A stretch of 64,000 bases of DNA, from NCBI GenBank assembly GCA_025093555.1, contig JAIWNF010000092.1, positions 1-64,000 on the forward strand. The letters are read 5' to 3'. How positions within the stretch are numbered: the stretch's first letter is position 1; each line of letters begins with the position of its first letter. This DNA comes from Circinella umbellata. Lineage: Eukaryota > Mucoromycota > Mucoromycetes > Mucorales > Lichtheimiaceae. Both the position numbers and the translations under genes were made by a program. Under the pieces are notes generated by a model. The model did not search any database and was not told where the DNA came from. It was given only the letters and a program-made list of their open reading frames with translations. Below are positions 22,219 to 34,171 of this stretch, piece after piece.

Positions 22219-22476
22219 TTAGTTACTATTGATTAATTCCCTATGGTTCACTGGTGTTGCGATAAGAAAAAAAGGCATGGCGTTGAAAAAAGATGGGATT
22301 TCGAAAAAAAAAGTCGACGAGATAAGGTATTGTTGTTGAATTAATGATTGAATCATCTCCGAGTTCATTTCAATCAAAGCAGCAATATTTCTTCTTTGTT
22401 GATTGATCGCATTCATTAAATTAATACAAGCAATGAGCAAAGTAATAATTAAGGTCGGGTCGTTTGGATGAGTCAT
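22219..22476 (-). CDS. Small hypothetical ORF
   Basis: 85 residues (MTHPNDPTLIITLLIACINL...) with one hydrophobic N-terminal segment and a Gln-rich middle. The layout (short N-terminus, Asn/Gln-rich helix) loosely recalls the start of the CACTA second gene at 29619, but I cannot establish homology. It could be chance in AT-rich DNA. Confidence 0.2.
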   Translation of the reverse strand: MTHPNDPTLIITLLIACINLMNAINQQRRNIAALIEMNSEMIQSLIQQQYLISSTFFFEIPSFFNAMPFFLIATPVNHRELINSN

Positions 22477-22482
22477 TTTTAT

Positions 22483-22869
22483 TTATTTTTTTAAAAAAAA
22501 GAAGTCAAAAAAGTAGAGAAAAGAAAGTGAGTTTGCATGGAAAAAAGGAAACGAGTTTTGCACAATAGTATCATATAAAAAAAACTGTACAACCACACAA
22601 ATCTTAATATTTTCCAAAAAGATTTGTGTATTTGCACATAAATTCTTTTGGGAATTAAGATTTATGTGTTGTACAACTTTCAAAAAAATTTTGCTTGTGA
22701 ACAGCCCCAGAGACTTTTGTGTATCATTTATTTCAAATGTATTAGCATCTGCTGTTTCAAAATGACATAGTTCTTCTGCAGTTGATGGATCATCTGGGGA
22801 AACACTATCTAGTTCAGTTCCTTTATAACATGCTAGTGGATTTGTATCAGCTTCAAGAATATAGTGCAT
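22483..22869 (-). pseudogene. Hypothetical acidic ORF containing a foldback
   Basis: The first ~60 residues (MHYILEADTNPLACYKG..., then SVSPDDPSTAEELCHFETAD) have coding-like composition. The rest runs through the foldback at 22586-22678, suggesting an ORF overwritten by an insertion. Function unknown. Confidence 0.25.
22586..22678. repeat. Small foldback element
   Basis: GTACAACCACACAAATCTTAA at the left is mirrored by TTAAGATTTATGTGTTGTAC at the right. The ~50-bp centre is itself an imperfect inverted repeat (CCAAAAAGATTTGTG / CACATAAATTCTTTTGGG). AACT occurs next to both outer ends and may be a short duplication. Confidence 0.55.
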
Positions 22870-23326
22870 TTCACTTGTAATTGCTAATAATTTATTTTAT
22901 TTTAATTTTTTTATTTCAAAATCACCTCTTTATATGGTAATTAGTGTTACTATTATGTAAGCAATACTCTGACGTCACCTAACCTCACAGCCAAACTAAA
23001 CCAAGAAATATATACCACCACTAAGAAGAAGATAATAAAGAAGACAGAAAAATATAACAAATAGTTATATATATTGCCAAGGAGGGCTGGTCGAGGTCAT
23101 GATGATTATGCTCTGAACTATAGATATAGATTGGATAGATAGCCAAGACAAAATGGTATAGACAAGATAATTGTTATTATAATAATTTATGCATGATCGT
23201 GTTGGCATATATATTTAAAAATTTTGAAGAAATAGAAATTAAATTTTTTTTATTATATAAAATAACACCTCAAAAAATAAACTGAAATTTATTTGTTATA
23301 TTTTTTTAATACTACACATATACAAC

Positions 23327-23539
23327 ATGTACCAAATCACTCTTCTTACATATCTTGCCATTATGGCTGAATTTGTTCCTATTTTAGGAATAACATTAAC
23401 GCTCTTAATTGAAAGAGCAAAACACCTTACTGAACATCATCAGCATATTGATGATGTTAAAATTATCATTGAACAGTTGCAAGATGAACTAGATACTAGA
23501 AAAAGACTTGAAAAATACAAAAGTAGACAAAAAAATTAA
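23327..23539 (+). CDS. Small membrane/coiled-coil hypothetical ORF
   Basis: 70 residues: one strongly hydrophobic segment (YLAIMAEFVPILGITLTLLI) followed by a charged, helix-prone region (VKIIIEQLQDELDTRKRLEK). It overlaps the first bases of the Rep-like frame that follows. It may be an upstream part of the same decayed gene or a chance ORF. Confidence 0.25.
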   Translation: MYQITLLTYLAIMAEFVPILGITLTLLIERAKHLTEHHQHIDDVKIIIEQLQDELDTRKRLEKYKSRQKN

Positions 23540-23540
23540 G

Positions 23541-23900
23541 GACCAAAGCCGCTCTAGGATTATGGGTATAATTCGAGCATTTCTACGATTCCTCAAATCG
23601 TCAAATCCTCATTTTTCCGATGCAATGTTAGATGGGGTCACTTCTAGTGCAGCTACCTCACAGGGCAAAAAAGAATCCAGATTTCTAAATATAAAGGGCT
23701 TATTCACATATATTTGTAAGGGTTTCCACTCAACAAAAGAATAGGTTCTGAAGTGGTTTGTAAAAAATGACCAGATTGGTTATCATATTTAAAAGGCAAT
23801 TGTATGTAATGAAACTGCTCCAGAAACAGGCAAAAAACATATACATATATGGTTAGAGAATCACTTCGAATTATTTATTGCACATAATAATATAAGTATA
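23541..23900 (+). pseudogene. Possible CRESS-DNA-type Rep (HUH endonuclease) remnant
   Basis: One frame, broken by a TAG near 23742 and a TAA near 23788, shows features reminiscent of the N-terminal nuclease domain of small circular-DNA virus Rep proteins. There is an FTYIC segment near 23704 where an FLTYP-type motif I would stand. Some 45 codons later comes a Glu...TGKKHIHIW segment (His codons at 23838 and 23844), like the His-hydrophobic-His motif II that binds the metal. The spacing and the E..TG..H.H context suit that family. The Tyr motif III and the helicase domain are not seen; sequence after ~23900 is unreadable. Alternatives are an HUH protein of a plasmid or transposon, or coincidence in AT-rich sequence. 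Such Rep-like insertions are known from other fungal genomes. The copy is clearly dead. Confidence 0.4.
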
Positions 23901-24791
23901 GTTTAGATTTTAAGGTGTAAGTTGCTAAATAACTTACTCTGTGCTTTTTATTTAATTTTTTAAAAAAAAAGTTATTGTACAACAGGTTTTCAATTTGGTA
24001 CAAAATGAAAATAAATAAATAAAAATAACTATTATTAAATAATTAGATTGTTTATATTATTAAAATTAAAATCTAAAATAAATAAATCACTTTTAAGTAT
24101 ATATAAAATTAGAATGATTCTAATATATAAAAAGAAAAAATAATAATTATAAACTATATTAAAATAGAATGAGGATTGGTCGTATCTCATTGATAATTTG
24201 GTGTATTTGGTGGATACAGTGTATGTTGATATAATTACTGTAGAAATATAGGATATATCTACATATTCTTTAATGTATTACCTGATCAGAACATTATCCA
24301 CCTTATCAATAAACCAAATACCATATCACTAAGTAGAAAGCACTATCATTAATATAGTCTAAGCTTATTAAAAGAATATTATTCTAATATTCCGGATGGA
24401 ATTGGTAGATCACCAAATGATCAAATAGAATACGACCGATATTCAATGTTATTTATAAATATTATAACTGAGATTGCTCCTCATACAAATTAATGAACAG
24501 TTTGATACAAAATCAGCATGCAAATTCTTTACTATTGATGGTATCCAAATATTAAACCAAGTGGTAACCCACAAAAGGCAATTAGTTATTGTATAAAAGA
24601 AATAATTATATCGACTAGCCAGCAGCTTCTTGATTTTACCATACACATGACCTAAAAAAAATCGCAGATAAATTTGTTTCCATAAAAAACTCAGTGATCA
24701 AAAAAAAAATAAAGTACCTGTTTTTTTCAAAAAAAAATTTGCTATTATTATTATTACTTTTTTTTACTTTAATCACTTTAAAAATATCGAA
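23901..24791. other. AT-rich stretch, no gene supported
   Basis: No ORF with recognisable features. The last ~100 bp, with T-rich sequence, precede the MULE start codon at 24792 and may hold its promoter. Confidence 0.35.
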
Positions 24792-25799
24792 ATGGATAAC
24801 AATACTACTACCAACATCACCCCAGCCACCACTTACTGCACTGCCTGTCATTGTTTTGAATCTACTGAGTTATTTGCAGGTAGACAGAGACAATACAAAA
24901 CTTGTAAAACATGCCGAAATCATAGAAGCGATGTTGGTAAACCAATTGCTGAAGATTTACTCATTACATTAGAAGAAGCATTGAAGATGATTCCTTCTCG
25001 TTACGACGATGACAAAATAACCGAAACAAACCGAGATGATGCGTCAGTTGACTATTCGATTACTGCATACATTCACCTCAATCAAGAGATGTTGGACATG
25101 GATGATCAGCATTTACTTACGCATATCCGTACCAGCATTGAAGCACGCAATGGATATCATTATTATCATTATTTCATGGCTACTACTCACCTAAAGTTTG
25201 GCAGTAAATTTATTTGTTGCTGTTCTCAAGCCTCGAAAAGTCAACAACAAGTTCTAGAAAATCGCCATAGAAGGATACATATATGGATGGAAACATTTAG
25301 CTGTAATGGTTACATCAATGGGATGATTGATAGACCTAATAGCTATGTTCGTATCACTATTGAGCATTCTACTGGCCATCGTGCTGCTCCTAGTGCAACA
25401 AACAACAACGTGGATCGTGAACTAATTACATATATTAGTGAAAAATGCATTACAATGAGTGCCCAAGACTTGTATTTGGATATTTTGACCATGTATCATA
25501 ATACAATGGGTACACTCACATAAGACCAAGTTTACTACTGGTGGAATAAATCGTTTGAAAGCCAATATAAACTTCACAGAAATCAGTTCACCTCTACTGA
25601 AATGCATTTAGATAGAGCAGCAGCTCGATGTGTTGAAAAAGTAAGTCACCTCTATACTATTGTACCATGGGATATAAGTTCTGAGACTATTTATGGCGAA
25701 ACAGACATGGTATGATAAATAGAAAACTAGTTTATCAAGTGTTAAATAAATAAATCAGATACTTGGTCATACCCGCCAACAATACTCTACTTTGGGCTT
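24792..25799 (+). pseudogene. MULE transposase #1, N-terminal part
   Basis: Starts MDNNTTTNITPATTYCTACHCF, giving a small Cys finger (CTACHC...CKTCRNH) common at the start of fungal transposases. A segment near residue 145 (KFICCCSQASKS, then RRIHIWMETFSCNGY) resembles the zinc-binding, FLYWCH/FAR1-like region ahead of a MULE core. A TAA stop at 25521 interrupts the frame, which then continues (DQVYYWWNKSF) to a donor at 25641. A second intron (GT at ~25709, ending AAATCAG near 25757) precedes the exon SYPPTILYFGL, which is cut at 25799 by the CACTA element. The gene resumes at 31536 with its frame maintained. Confidence 0.7.
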
Positions 25800-26039
25800 C
25801 ACTATGCATCATGGAAAGTTACCTCAGTTACCTCAGTTACCCCAGGTGCCTCAGGTAACACATGGTACACAAACATCCATATATGAGCAATTGAGAATGA
25901 AATATCAGTTTAGAAGTAGTACAAGAGTAGAGAAACATGTTTTAATTAAAAGTCATGGTAAAAAAAATTCTTTAAACTTTAGCTATATCAGTTTCTACTA
26001 CTTCTCCTAGACACATGTCAGGATAAATTAAATAAAATC

Positions 26040-29000
26040 AATTGGTGTGTGCTGATGATTTTAACATTCCAGAATATCCTTTGATATTTTCAACATGTGC
26101 AACGATTGTTTTGTCAGCAGGGGTGGTACCATCTGGTCTTCTATACATATGTGGAGTTCCTTTCTTCTTTCTTGATGATGTACCATACTCGTCACAAGTG
26201 ACACTGCCATATAATTTTACCAGACAAAGTGGATGCTCCTCTACTAAATGACATTGTTAGCATTATATATATATGTACACTAGTATTCAACAATAATATA
26301 AAAAATAAACGCGAAAACATACCTCCTTCAAAAATATGGGAAAAATACATGGTAACCTTGCCAAAATATGTGCCAGTTACGCCTCTTATACTTGTTGGAA
26401 GGACAAATCTTAATAATGTGTCAAGCTTCTTAGACGCAGATGGGTATTGTTCACAAGTATATATAACGTCATTTACAAACAAACTTCTCCTAATTTTGAT
26501 ATGTTTGCTTAAGGTGCTGTTCATTACGTGGCTATCATTTTGATCAAATTGGTTGTTCCAGTAATTTCTCAAATAACTTTCGATATCAAAGCATTCGTCA
26601 CCATTTCCAATTACGCTATCACGGGCCTCCCATAGCTCATTACCTGGATAATCCATTATTGTGTATGTATCCCCCTCTGGTTGCTCCTCTGTAACTTCTT
26701 CGGATTTATATACTCGCTCAAAATTGCGGGTGAGCAGCTGTCATTTCATAATATTGCCAGCATTAGCTCCAGGTAAGACATGTAATTTTATATGCCTTTT
26801 GAAAAAACCTATAAAGGAAAAAAAGTTTAATTATTTGTTCTTTTATTATGTGTCAGCTAAAATTATAAAATAACATACCAATTGCACGTTTGGCGGATCT
26901 TGTGCTATATGCACGTAATGGTCCAAGGGCTTCCACAGTCTCATGAATGTGGCGAAGAAGATGGAAGTTCAAGACGTACATGTTAGGTGATACATTTTCC
27001 AGCATATGCATATGCCAAATGTGAAAATCGCTATCGTAAATATACTATTGATTAGTGGGACTTTTCATATTCATTGGATGATTAGTAAACGATAGCTTAC
27101 AATTTTATTTTTGCAATATCTTGCTGAGTAATTTTCCATTTCAAGGCCGTGGAGCAGCCTATCACGAACGTCATGATAGCTTCTACGTGCAGGGCATTGC
27201 TACCATATTTCTTGATCAGCTGCTCAAATACTAAAGTAGGCAGTATGAATTGCATAAATACAATCCAATCAGCAGATCGTAAAAGACCTGTCTTCCTGAC
27301 AACATCTGTTGAAAAATAAAACCGGTATATTAAGTTAAAATTTTATATGTAAATCATAACTTTATCGAATAAATGGATGATATATATTAATACTAACCTC
27401 CGAAGCTACCCTTGTATATAGATAATGGTATAGTCGATCCTGATTCAATTATCGCGCTATCAATGCTCAAACAGACCTGTTTAGGTAACTCGGTCGTGCA
27501 ATTGACGTTTTTGTATTTGCCGGAAATCATCAACCATATTTTCCTGCTGTAATTCGCTCCTATTAAGTGCAACTCATCCAGGCCAAAGAAGGTATGACCG
27601 TGGAACGATTGTAATGTAGCAAATTCGGTTGCCTTCTTGATCCCAAATCCCTATTATCAAAAAAAAAGAATAGAATACGACACTATGTAAGATAAAATGG
27701 TAACTGTAAAAACAAAAGATGTTGTTGGTTTGACTTATACCTTATCACCATCGATGAATTCATTCATCTCTCTAGGATCGGACATAGTAACAGTTCTATG
27801 ATAGTAATGCCCTGTCCTATTACCAGAAGGACTGACGTGAGGGATTGTTTTAATCCGGCACTGGCGACAACCATACTGCGAGGTATCACCAGTATGGTGA
27901 CAGATTTCTTGAACACCAATGATGTCACCACTGGGGAGCATCAAATGGACATTAAACATGAATACACTATCTGGACAAGTGACTCTCATGCTGGCTGCTT
28001 CAAGTGTTCGAAGTTCATTCAATAATGGCCTTAGAAAGGTATACAAGTCGCTGTTATGATCACCTGGAATAATTGCAACTTGAAGCATATGTTCTTTTTT
28101 ATATCTATATATTTAAATAATTGTTAACTACCATATATAATACATCATAGATCGTCTGTTTATTATTATGAAAAAAATAACTATCTTTCGTGAGCTGGCA
28201 AATCTAACACAACAACCTATAAAATTGTCATTTTTGAACTGTTACTTCCTTTAAATGCACTAAATCCATTGATAAATAATGAAACGGGAATATCAAGGAT
28301 GTTAGGGAATAATTCTTGTTTACGATCGCGGAATACTTTTCTATTGAAAATATCCTCTAATGCTCCCTCTTCGGATGGTTCATGGGTTTCCAAAAAAAAG
28401 TTATAGGTGTTGTTGTCTGCAACAAATGCTGACAGTTGTTTTGCAAGTGGGAAATATGACATAGTCTTTATAGGTTTTCTATTCTTGAATTGGGGTTTAC
28501 CACAAGAGCAAGGAGCTTTTGAATCTTCTGGGAAAAGTCGACAACCATCGGGACATATACGGTATTTAGTTTCTTCAAGATTAAACATCTTCTCCAGACG
28601 CGATTCACATTTTTTAGGACTATATAAAGGTACTTTGCCTGTTTTTCTTTTAATAACAACTCCTTCATGAATTATATAATTGTGTTATGTATATTTCCTT
28701 ACCAAAACCCTCTTCACTCTTGATTCGCTTATTCAATAGCTTGATTAAATCTTCACGACCAGCTCTACTGACATTATGCTCTTGTATCCAGCTATAGATC
28801 TCGAAGCTTATTTTTTCATGCGTATCCAAAGGTGCTTGACCATATCCAATGTAATCAATGGGGACAGTGGTACATGGTAGCATTTCAAGGGTCTATGGAT
28901 CGACATAAATTCCATCAGTGTCTCTATACATCTCATTCACATGTTGTTTGGTCTCGAAACGTTCTTCCTGGTCGTCATCATTATTTTCTTCTTCGTTAGT

Positions 29001-29438
29001 TTTGTAATTGTTGCCAGTGTTATAATCATCATCATTATCTTCTTGTTCAACAGCAGTCGGAGTTGCACTATCGACATCCTCATACATTATTTCTTCGTGG
29101 ATGACGGCTTCCTCATTACTTTGATTACCATTATTCCTGACTTCTTCACCAACATAGGGCTGTTCCGGGCCACCATAATTATACTCAGTGGTATCCATGT
29201 AATCATGAATCGAGGCCTGGCTGTTAGAAACACTTATATGTCTTTGTGTTATCACTGAATAACTTCTACGACGTTGTTCTACACATAAAGCTATATTTTA
29301 AGAAGGTAAGTATTTAAAGTAAGTATATGATTACTGATATTAATCTAACATACCACACTAGATAACATGAGCATCAAATTCAGCTTGCTTCTTTGGAAGG
29401 GAACAATATGGGCAGCTTTTCGTGTATAATGGAGGCAT
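26040..29438 (-). pseudogene. CACTA transposase (tnp2 / Transposase_21 type)
   Basis: Many short exons on the minus strand. Start Met 29438 (MPPLYTKSCPYCSLPKKQAEF) supplies an N-terminal zinc-finger-like CxxC; a TAG follows DAHVI near 29357. Then an exon with VEQRRRSYSVITQRHISVSN and an acidic stretch; a stop near 28893; KISFEIYSWIQEHNVS; CPDGCRLFPEDSKAPCSCGK; FPLAKQLSAF. The core exon (28088-27740) has IIPGDHNSDLYTFLRPLLNE, CPDSVFMFNVHLMLPSGD and QYGCRQC, the Transposase_21 signature. Next come FHGHTFFGLDELHLIGANY, DSDFHIWHMHMLENVSPN and HIHETVEALGPLRAYSTRSA, typical of the DUF4218 region. The last long exon (26656 down) is followed by a C-terminal piece ending near 26040. Isolated stops (for example after NIMK near 26745) make it probably inactive, though its architecture is nearly complete. 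Confidence 0.85.
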
Positions 29439-29618
29439 GGTAAAAAAAATAAAGTAGTGGATAATGAAGCAATGATGACTTGGTGATCCAGCTTTTATAG
29501 CAAATTGAAGAAAGTATCAGCAAGGCTATATGAAATGTGTTGAAATCTCAGACTGCAGTAGGTAACATGCCTCATTTTTCTTTTCTTTTTTTTTTATAAT
29601 CATTTTACTTTTTTTAAA

Positions 29619-31322
29619 ATGAATCCTTCCGATTATCCATTTCCACCACACAATCCCAATCAAGGTATTTACAATATTCTTTGGGACATTCATACTAGAG
29701 TCATTAGTATCGAAACTCGACTAACTAATATTGAAAATAACGTAGGTCCTCATCCTGTAGCTGGTTATTCAATTTCAAAACCTGCCACTCAGCAACAACA
29801 TCAGCCCCATGCTAACCCACATCAGCAACAACAACAACAACAGCAGCAGCCTCAAGAGTCTATTTTCTTGGCACAATAATACCAACAAATAGAGGCTAAG
29901 AATAAAGCAGAAGAGGAAAGGGAAATGGTGGCGCATATGTATCAACTTCCTGATGCTGCAAGAGAGCTTGGCAATGCTGATATCATTGCTAAGCCAAAAT
30001 TTACAGCATCAAAAAAGACAATCATCAAAAATGACATCATTATCTTTTTACATGAGGAAGTAAGAATTTTAGAAGACGATCCTGATTCCATGTATGAGGC
30101 GTTCTTGCAAGAATCAAGAGCCCACAGACAAGCTTTAGAAGATGCATGGGATAAGAACTCAAGAGCATTTGTAAAATATGGTTCTATTCCAACAACAATC
30201 AAGACTATTGAAGTCAGACAATTCGAAACTAACATCGCCTGCATGTACAAAGTTTAAATTGGTAGATGCAAAAAACACTGAATAGCTGACTATTTTATCC
30301 ATTCCGTCTACAATTCTATCAAAGGGTAAATTTATATATTTTTATGATACTAATGATAACCTTATAATACATTTATTAATTATATTTATTAGTGATAAAA
30401 AAAAGGGAGGCAATAGATCCGCATAACTTGAAATTTTCGCCCAAAAAGAGCTGGGACTGAAAAAAAATGAAAAGTAGATTTCCTTTGTTTTTTCTTTTTT
30501 TTTCTTTGTCATCCTTTTATATAAATGTATAAATAAATAAATGAGAATATAGATTAAAGGTATAGTAGAAAAGCTTTATGAGTGATTCAGAGAAGAAATA
30601 GTTTTATTTTTGGAGTTAGCAGATTATTCGGTGTAAAAGAAAAAAAAAGAGAAAAAACAAAGGAAAAAAAAAGTTGGCCTTACTAATCTACTTTCATTTT
30701 TTTTCAGTCCCAGCTCTTTTTGGGCGAAAATTTCAAGTTATGCCAATAGATCCTCTACTGGTGCAAGCACTCTTTTGTAAGTAAAACAATCTATACTGTT
30801 TTATGAATAATATCACTAATTGAAATATATAGAGGTAATATGGGTTTACCTTGCCAAAATAGTCAAGCAACACTACATCACTAAGAATCCTCTTCTTCAA
30901 TGTAAGCTATGTATTATATTATGTTAAACTATGTAATTTTAATAAGATATTATTTTATAGGACTAGTCTTGTTATGGACAGCACAGACACTGTCACTGAC
31001 GAACAAAGGTAATTTTATTATCAGAACGAATTTTGACAACAACATATATACCATATTTAGATAAACTAACACATAATATACTAGCCCAAGTCTTTCCCGA
31101 TCTTACACATCGTCAACACCAATACCAATGCCTTCGTCTTCATCTTTTTCTTCATATCAACAACAAATGCCTCCACCACAACCACAACTACAACCAACTT
31201 TGTCCGTTTCCTTCATGTCTACTCTGGATCCCACTTCTCCCCCACCTCAATAAGTAACAAGAGCAAGAAAGCGTTTAGCTTCTCCTTCATCATCTTCACA
31301 ACCACCCCACACTGCCATCTGA
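29619..31322 (+). pseudogene. CACTA second gene, Gln-rich coiled-coil protein
   Basis: Divergently oriented from the transposase with ~180 bp between starts, suggesting a shared promoter region. It starts MNPSDYPFPPHNPNQGI, has a heptad-like helix (HTRVISIETRLTNIENNV), a poly-Gln tract (29822-29850), a TAA replacing an apparent CAA at 29877, and then continues in the same frame (IEAKNKAEEEREMVAHM). Further exons include the sequence around 30400-30420, broken by a MITE, and a Pro/Gln/Ser-rich end (31110-31322) with another apparent CAA-to-TAA stop at 31251. No enzymatic motif. By position it could be the TnpA-like end-binding protein of the element, which is inference. Exon borders between 30255 and 31100 are uncertain. 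Confidence 0.5.
30421..30743. mobile_element. 323-bp MITE in the CACTA second gene
   Basis: Long terminal inverted repeats (GCATAACTTGAAATTTTCGC left, complement at right), then CCCAAAAAGAGCTGGGACTG and its mirror. It is flanked by the 10-bp direct duplication CAATAGATCC (30411-30420 and 30744-30753). A 9-11 bp TSD with long TIRs suggests a MULE-derived MITE. It interrupts coding sequence, and removing it with one TSD rejoins a Gly/Ser-rich frame. Confidence 0.85.
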
Positions 31323-31535
31323 GAAACAATGATCAATAAATTTTTTTACCACTATTTAATAATAATAATAAAATAACAAAAACCATATATCTATAAATAA
31401 ATATTGAAACTATGATGAATTGATGCTAGGTTATATTTAGGATTATGTTTGGATACACAATTTGCCAAAAAGAGAAAATCCTCAGTGCTGGTCTTAAATT
31501 ACATCCTGAGGTAACTGAGGTAGCTTCCCATAGTG

Positions 31536-32418
31536 ATGCTGTTGTTCAGAGTAATATGTGAAATAGCAGAAGTTGAAAAGTTCCATGTAGATAGTACCTA
31601 CAAAACCAATTATACTGGTCATGAGCTTTTTAGTATTGTTGCGTCAGTCAATGGGATCGGGTTCCCGATTACATATTTCTTAGTAAGAATGAACTCAATC
31701 AATGAACCCATTAACTCTAATGACCAATCTGATCCAATGAATCATACTACTACAATCAATACCAGCAACTCTCCTACCCTCAACATTGATAAGACACTTA
31801 CTACCTACGCTCCTACCGCTGAAGAGATACAAGAAGCAACACGATCACAATTAATTGCTGGAATTTTTACTAGGTTGCATAGCTGAGGTTTGAACCCTAG
31901 ATTCATGTTCATAGACAAAGATGAAGGCCAAATCGTTACAATTAGTCAAGTTTTCGGCGACATTGCTGTGCGACTATGTCTTTGGCATTTAATGCGCACT
32001 ATTAAGTTACCGCTTGCAAAGCTCAAGCTATCTAATCCACAATATAACATTAATGAAGCTGTAAATCAATTCCCATTCATCAGTCGACAATTTCAGCCAA
32101 CAGCAGATCAAAATGGAAGAAGATGTGAAAATGCTGGACATAGAGAGGCTATCGTTGTAATGATGCAAAAGCATTACCATTTGCATAGTAACATTCCGAT
32201 TGAAGGAGATACATATAGCATTTCAAGCATCAAGTAAAATATATTTGATCTTATAGTAATGATTCAAAAACTTAATAAATATATTTAAATTTATATATTA
32301 TAGAGTATTTTACTTCTATTGAGATCTATAATCGCTGTACGGAAGAAATATATACTTTTTGTGTACAACATCATCTTCAGGATGCTTGAGTGTATCTTTA
32401 TTCTAGATGGTATCATGA
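31536..32418 (+). pseudogene. MULE transposase #1, catalytic core
   Basis: Continues the gene broken at 25799. KFHVDSTYKTNYTGHELF holds the first catalytic Asp of the MULE domain, followed by SIVASVNGIGFPITYF. After a Thr/Asn-rich insert and a TGA stop at 31884 come PRFMFIDKDEGQIVTISQVF (second Asp region) and VRLCLWHLMRTIKLPL, the C..W..H feature typical of these enzymes. A donor near 32234 leads to an exon with RCTEEIYTFCVQHH up to RWYHDWW, where hAT copy C entered. Damage so far is one stop plus insertions. Confidence 0.8.
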
Positions 32419-32426
32419 TTGGTGGT

Positions 32427-33510
32427 TAGGGATCTTAGTACAATCCGGATTTATAAACCGATCCATTTTTCATACGGATTGGATCAGATTTGGATTGTGT
32501 CTCAACGGATTCGGATCGGATTCGGATCGTAATTCTACAATCCGGATTGTAAACGGATTGACATCAATGGATCCGTCGGATTTTTCTGATCTGTCATTAT
32601 AATTATAGAGTAATGGATCAAAGTTTTAACAATGCTGTGGTAAGGTATATATATATTCAAATAAAGAAGAGAGTAAGTTTTTGTATATTATTATATACTT
32701 GAATAGAGCAGTTGAAAAGAAAAGTAGTAATGGCTTTAATATAGAAAAAAAAATCTGAAAAGAAAGAAAGAAAAATTGAAGATTAAAAAGAGAGATTAAT
32801 GAACTTAATTACTATTTTTATTAATCTAGTAATGATAAAGAAAATTATGAACTTTTATTTGGTTGTAAACAGTAAACTTATACCTCTTTTTTTTTCAGCA
32901 AACCGGAAATTTACTACTTGCCCCCACAAAAAAAAAAGTCCACATCATGTTATATTTCTACCACAAAAACTTATTTGTACTGCACCACCATAACTTTTTT
33001 TTTTCTACTATAACTTTCCTACTATAATTTTTTTCCAACTATAACTTTCTTTTCCCATTGTAACTTCTTTTTTCCCATTATAACTTTTTTTCTACTACAA
33101 CTCATTTTCCCACTATAACTTTTTATTACTACAATTCTTTTTTATTATATAACTTATTTATTTCCTATTATGTTTTTCAAACCAAAATAATAAAATCATC
33201 TAAAAACAATGCACCTCTGTTACCAATGTTTTACTTTTCTTAAACGATCTCAAACGACTACCATACACCATCTTGTAAAATACCTTTTCTCATGAAAAAA
33301 TACTGTGACATCTACTATATAGCCTAAATTTTCATCTAATTGATCCTTTTGCATTACGGATTACGGATTCAATCCGGATTTTTACGAAACGGATTCGGAT
33401 TGCAATTTTCTAATCCGTGGACAATCCGGATTTCCGAAAATCCGATCCGTTTCAAAACGGATCGGATTCGAAATGGAGCCAATCCGATCCGGATCGGTCT
33501 AAGAACCCTA
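32427..33510 (+). mobile_element. Non-autonomous hAT element, copy C
   Basis: TAGGGATCTTAGTA start and AAGAACCCTA end, flanked by TTGGTGGT on both sides (32419-32426 and 33511-33518). The right terminus lacks three bases (CTA) compared with copies B and D. Excision with one TSD would restore the MULE reading frame across WYHDWW. Confidence 0.93.
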
Positions 33511-33518
33511 TTGGTGGT

Positions 33519-34030
33519 GGAATACATGGGCCCATAGTACCAGAGTACCCATTCCCATTGGCAAAACAACAATGATGATTGAGTCACGATGGAGAATCCT
33601 CAAAAGGGATTTTTTAATTAACAGCAATCGACCACGATTAGACTTTCTTGTGTGGATCATTATTAAAAAGCAGTTAGTTAAAGTGCATCACAATTTTATG
33701 TTAAAAGTTGTAAATCGCGCTGAAAAACTAGAATAGGAATTGGAATTTGTTCGTGAGTAGCATATCAAAACTGGTCATAGTGATCTAGGCTCTAATAGCA
33801 GAGGGACTTGTGCAGAAAATCCTGATGTGGATCAATTATACTTACCATCATTGGAAAATTGGACGTGTGGTTGTCCTTCTTTTGCCACCAGTCACTTTAT
33901 GCTTTGCAAGCATCTTATATCACGCTATCGCAATTCCACTCCATTGTTATGTAATGTCTTTGGTACGCATAATTACTTTATATGCCGCCAATCTATTACT
34001 CCATATGTGAGGCTTTTGCCGGTATGTTGT
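33519..34030 (+). pseudogene. MULE transposase #1, SWIM-finger region
   Basis: After hAT copy C the frame runs GKTTMMIESRWRILKRDFL, RPRLDFLVWIIIKKQ, a TAG near 33735, and then LENWTCGCPSFATSHFMLCK followed by H. That C-x-C...C-x-H set is a SWIM zinc finger, the standard C-terminal domain of MULE/FAR1-type transposases. A probable donor (CCG|GTATGTTG) ends the exon near 34020. The N-terminal and core parts are at 24792-25799 and 31536-32418. Confidence 0.75.
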
Positions 34031-34171
34031 AGCGTGCATACCATTACCCAATTTTTTTTTCTCTTTCCTCATATATATTATCTCCAGTATTAGTATAATC
34101 CCCATTATAAATAACATTATTATTATTTTTATCTTTTTCATTATCATTGGTATTATTGATTATAGTCACAT

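Larger units (their letters stand above)
25800..31535. mobile_element. CACTA (EnSpm) DNA transposon
   Basis: Ends read CACTATGCATCATGGAAAG on the left and, in complement, CACTATGGGAAGCTACC on the right. Both are followed by CTCAGTTACCTCAG repeats as subterminal motifs. CACTA termini plus an internal tnp2-type transposase (minus strand) and a second gene (plus strand) identify the superfamily. The flanking trinucleotides differ (CTT and ATG), so no intact 3-bp TSD is visible. It splits MULE transposase #1. Confidence 0.9.

Noticed and set aside
28941..29258. Hydrophobic plus-strand ORF resembling a membrane protein
   Set aside because: It is the complement of the acidic exon of the CACTA transposase.
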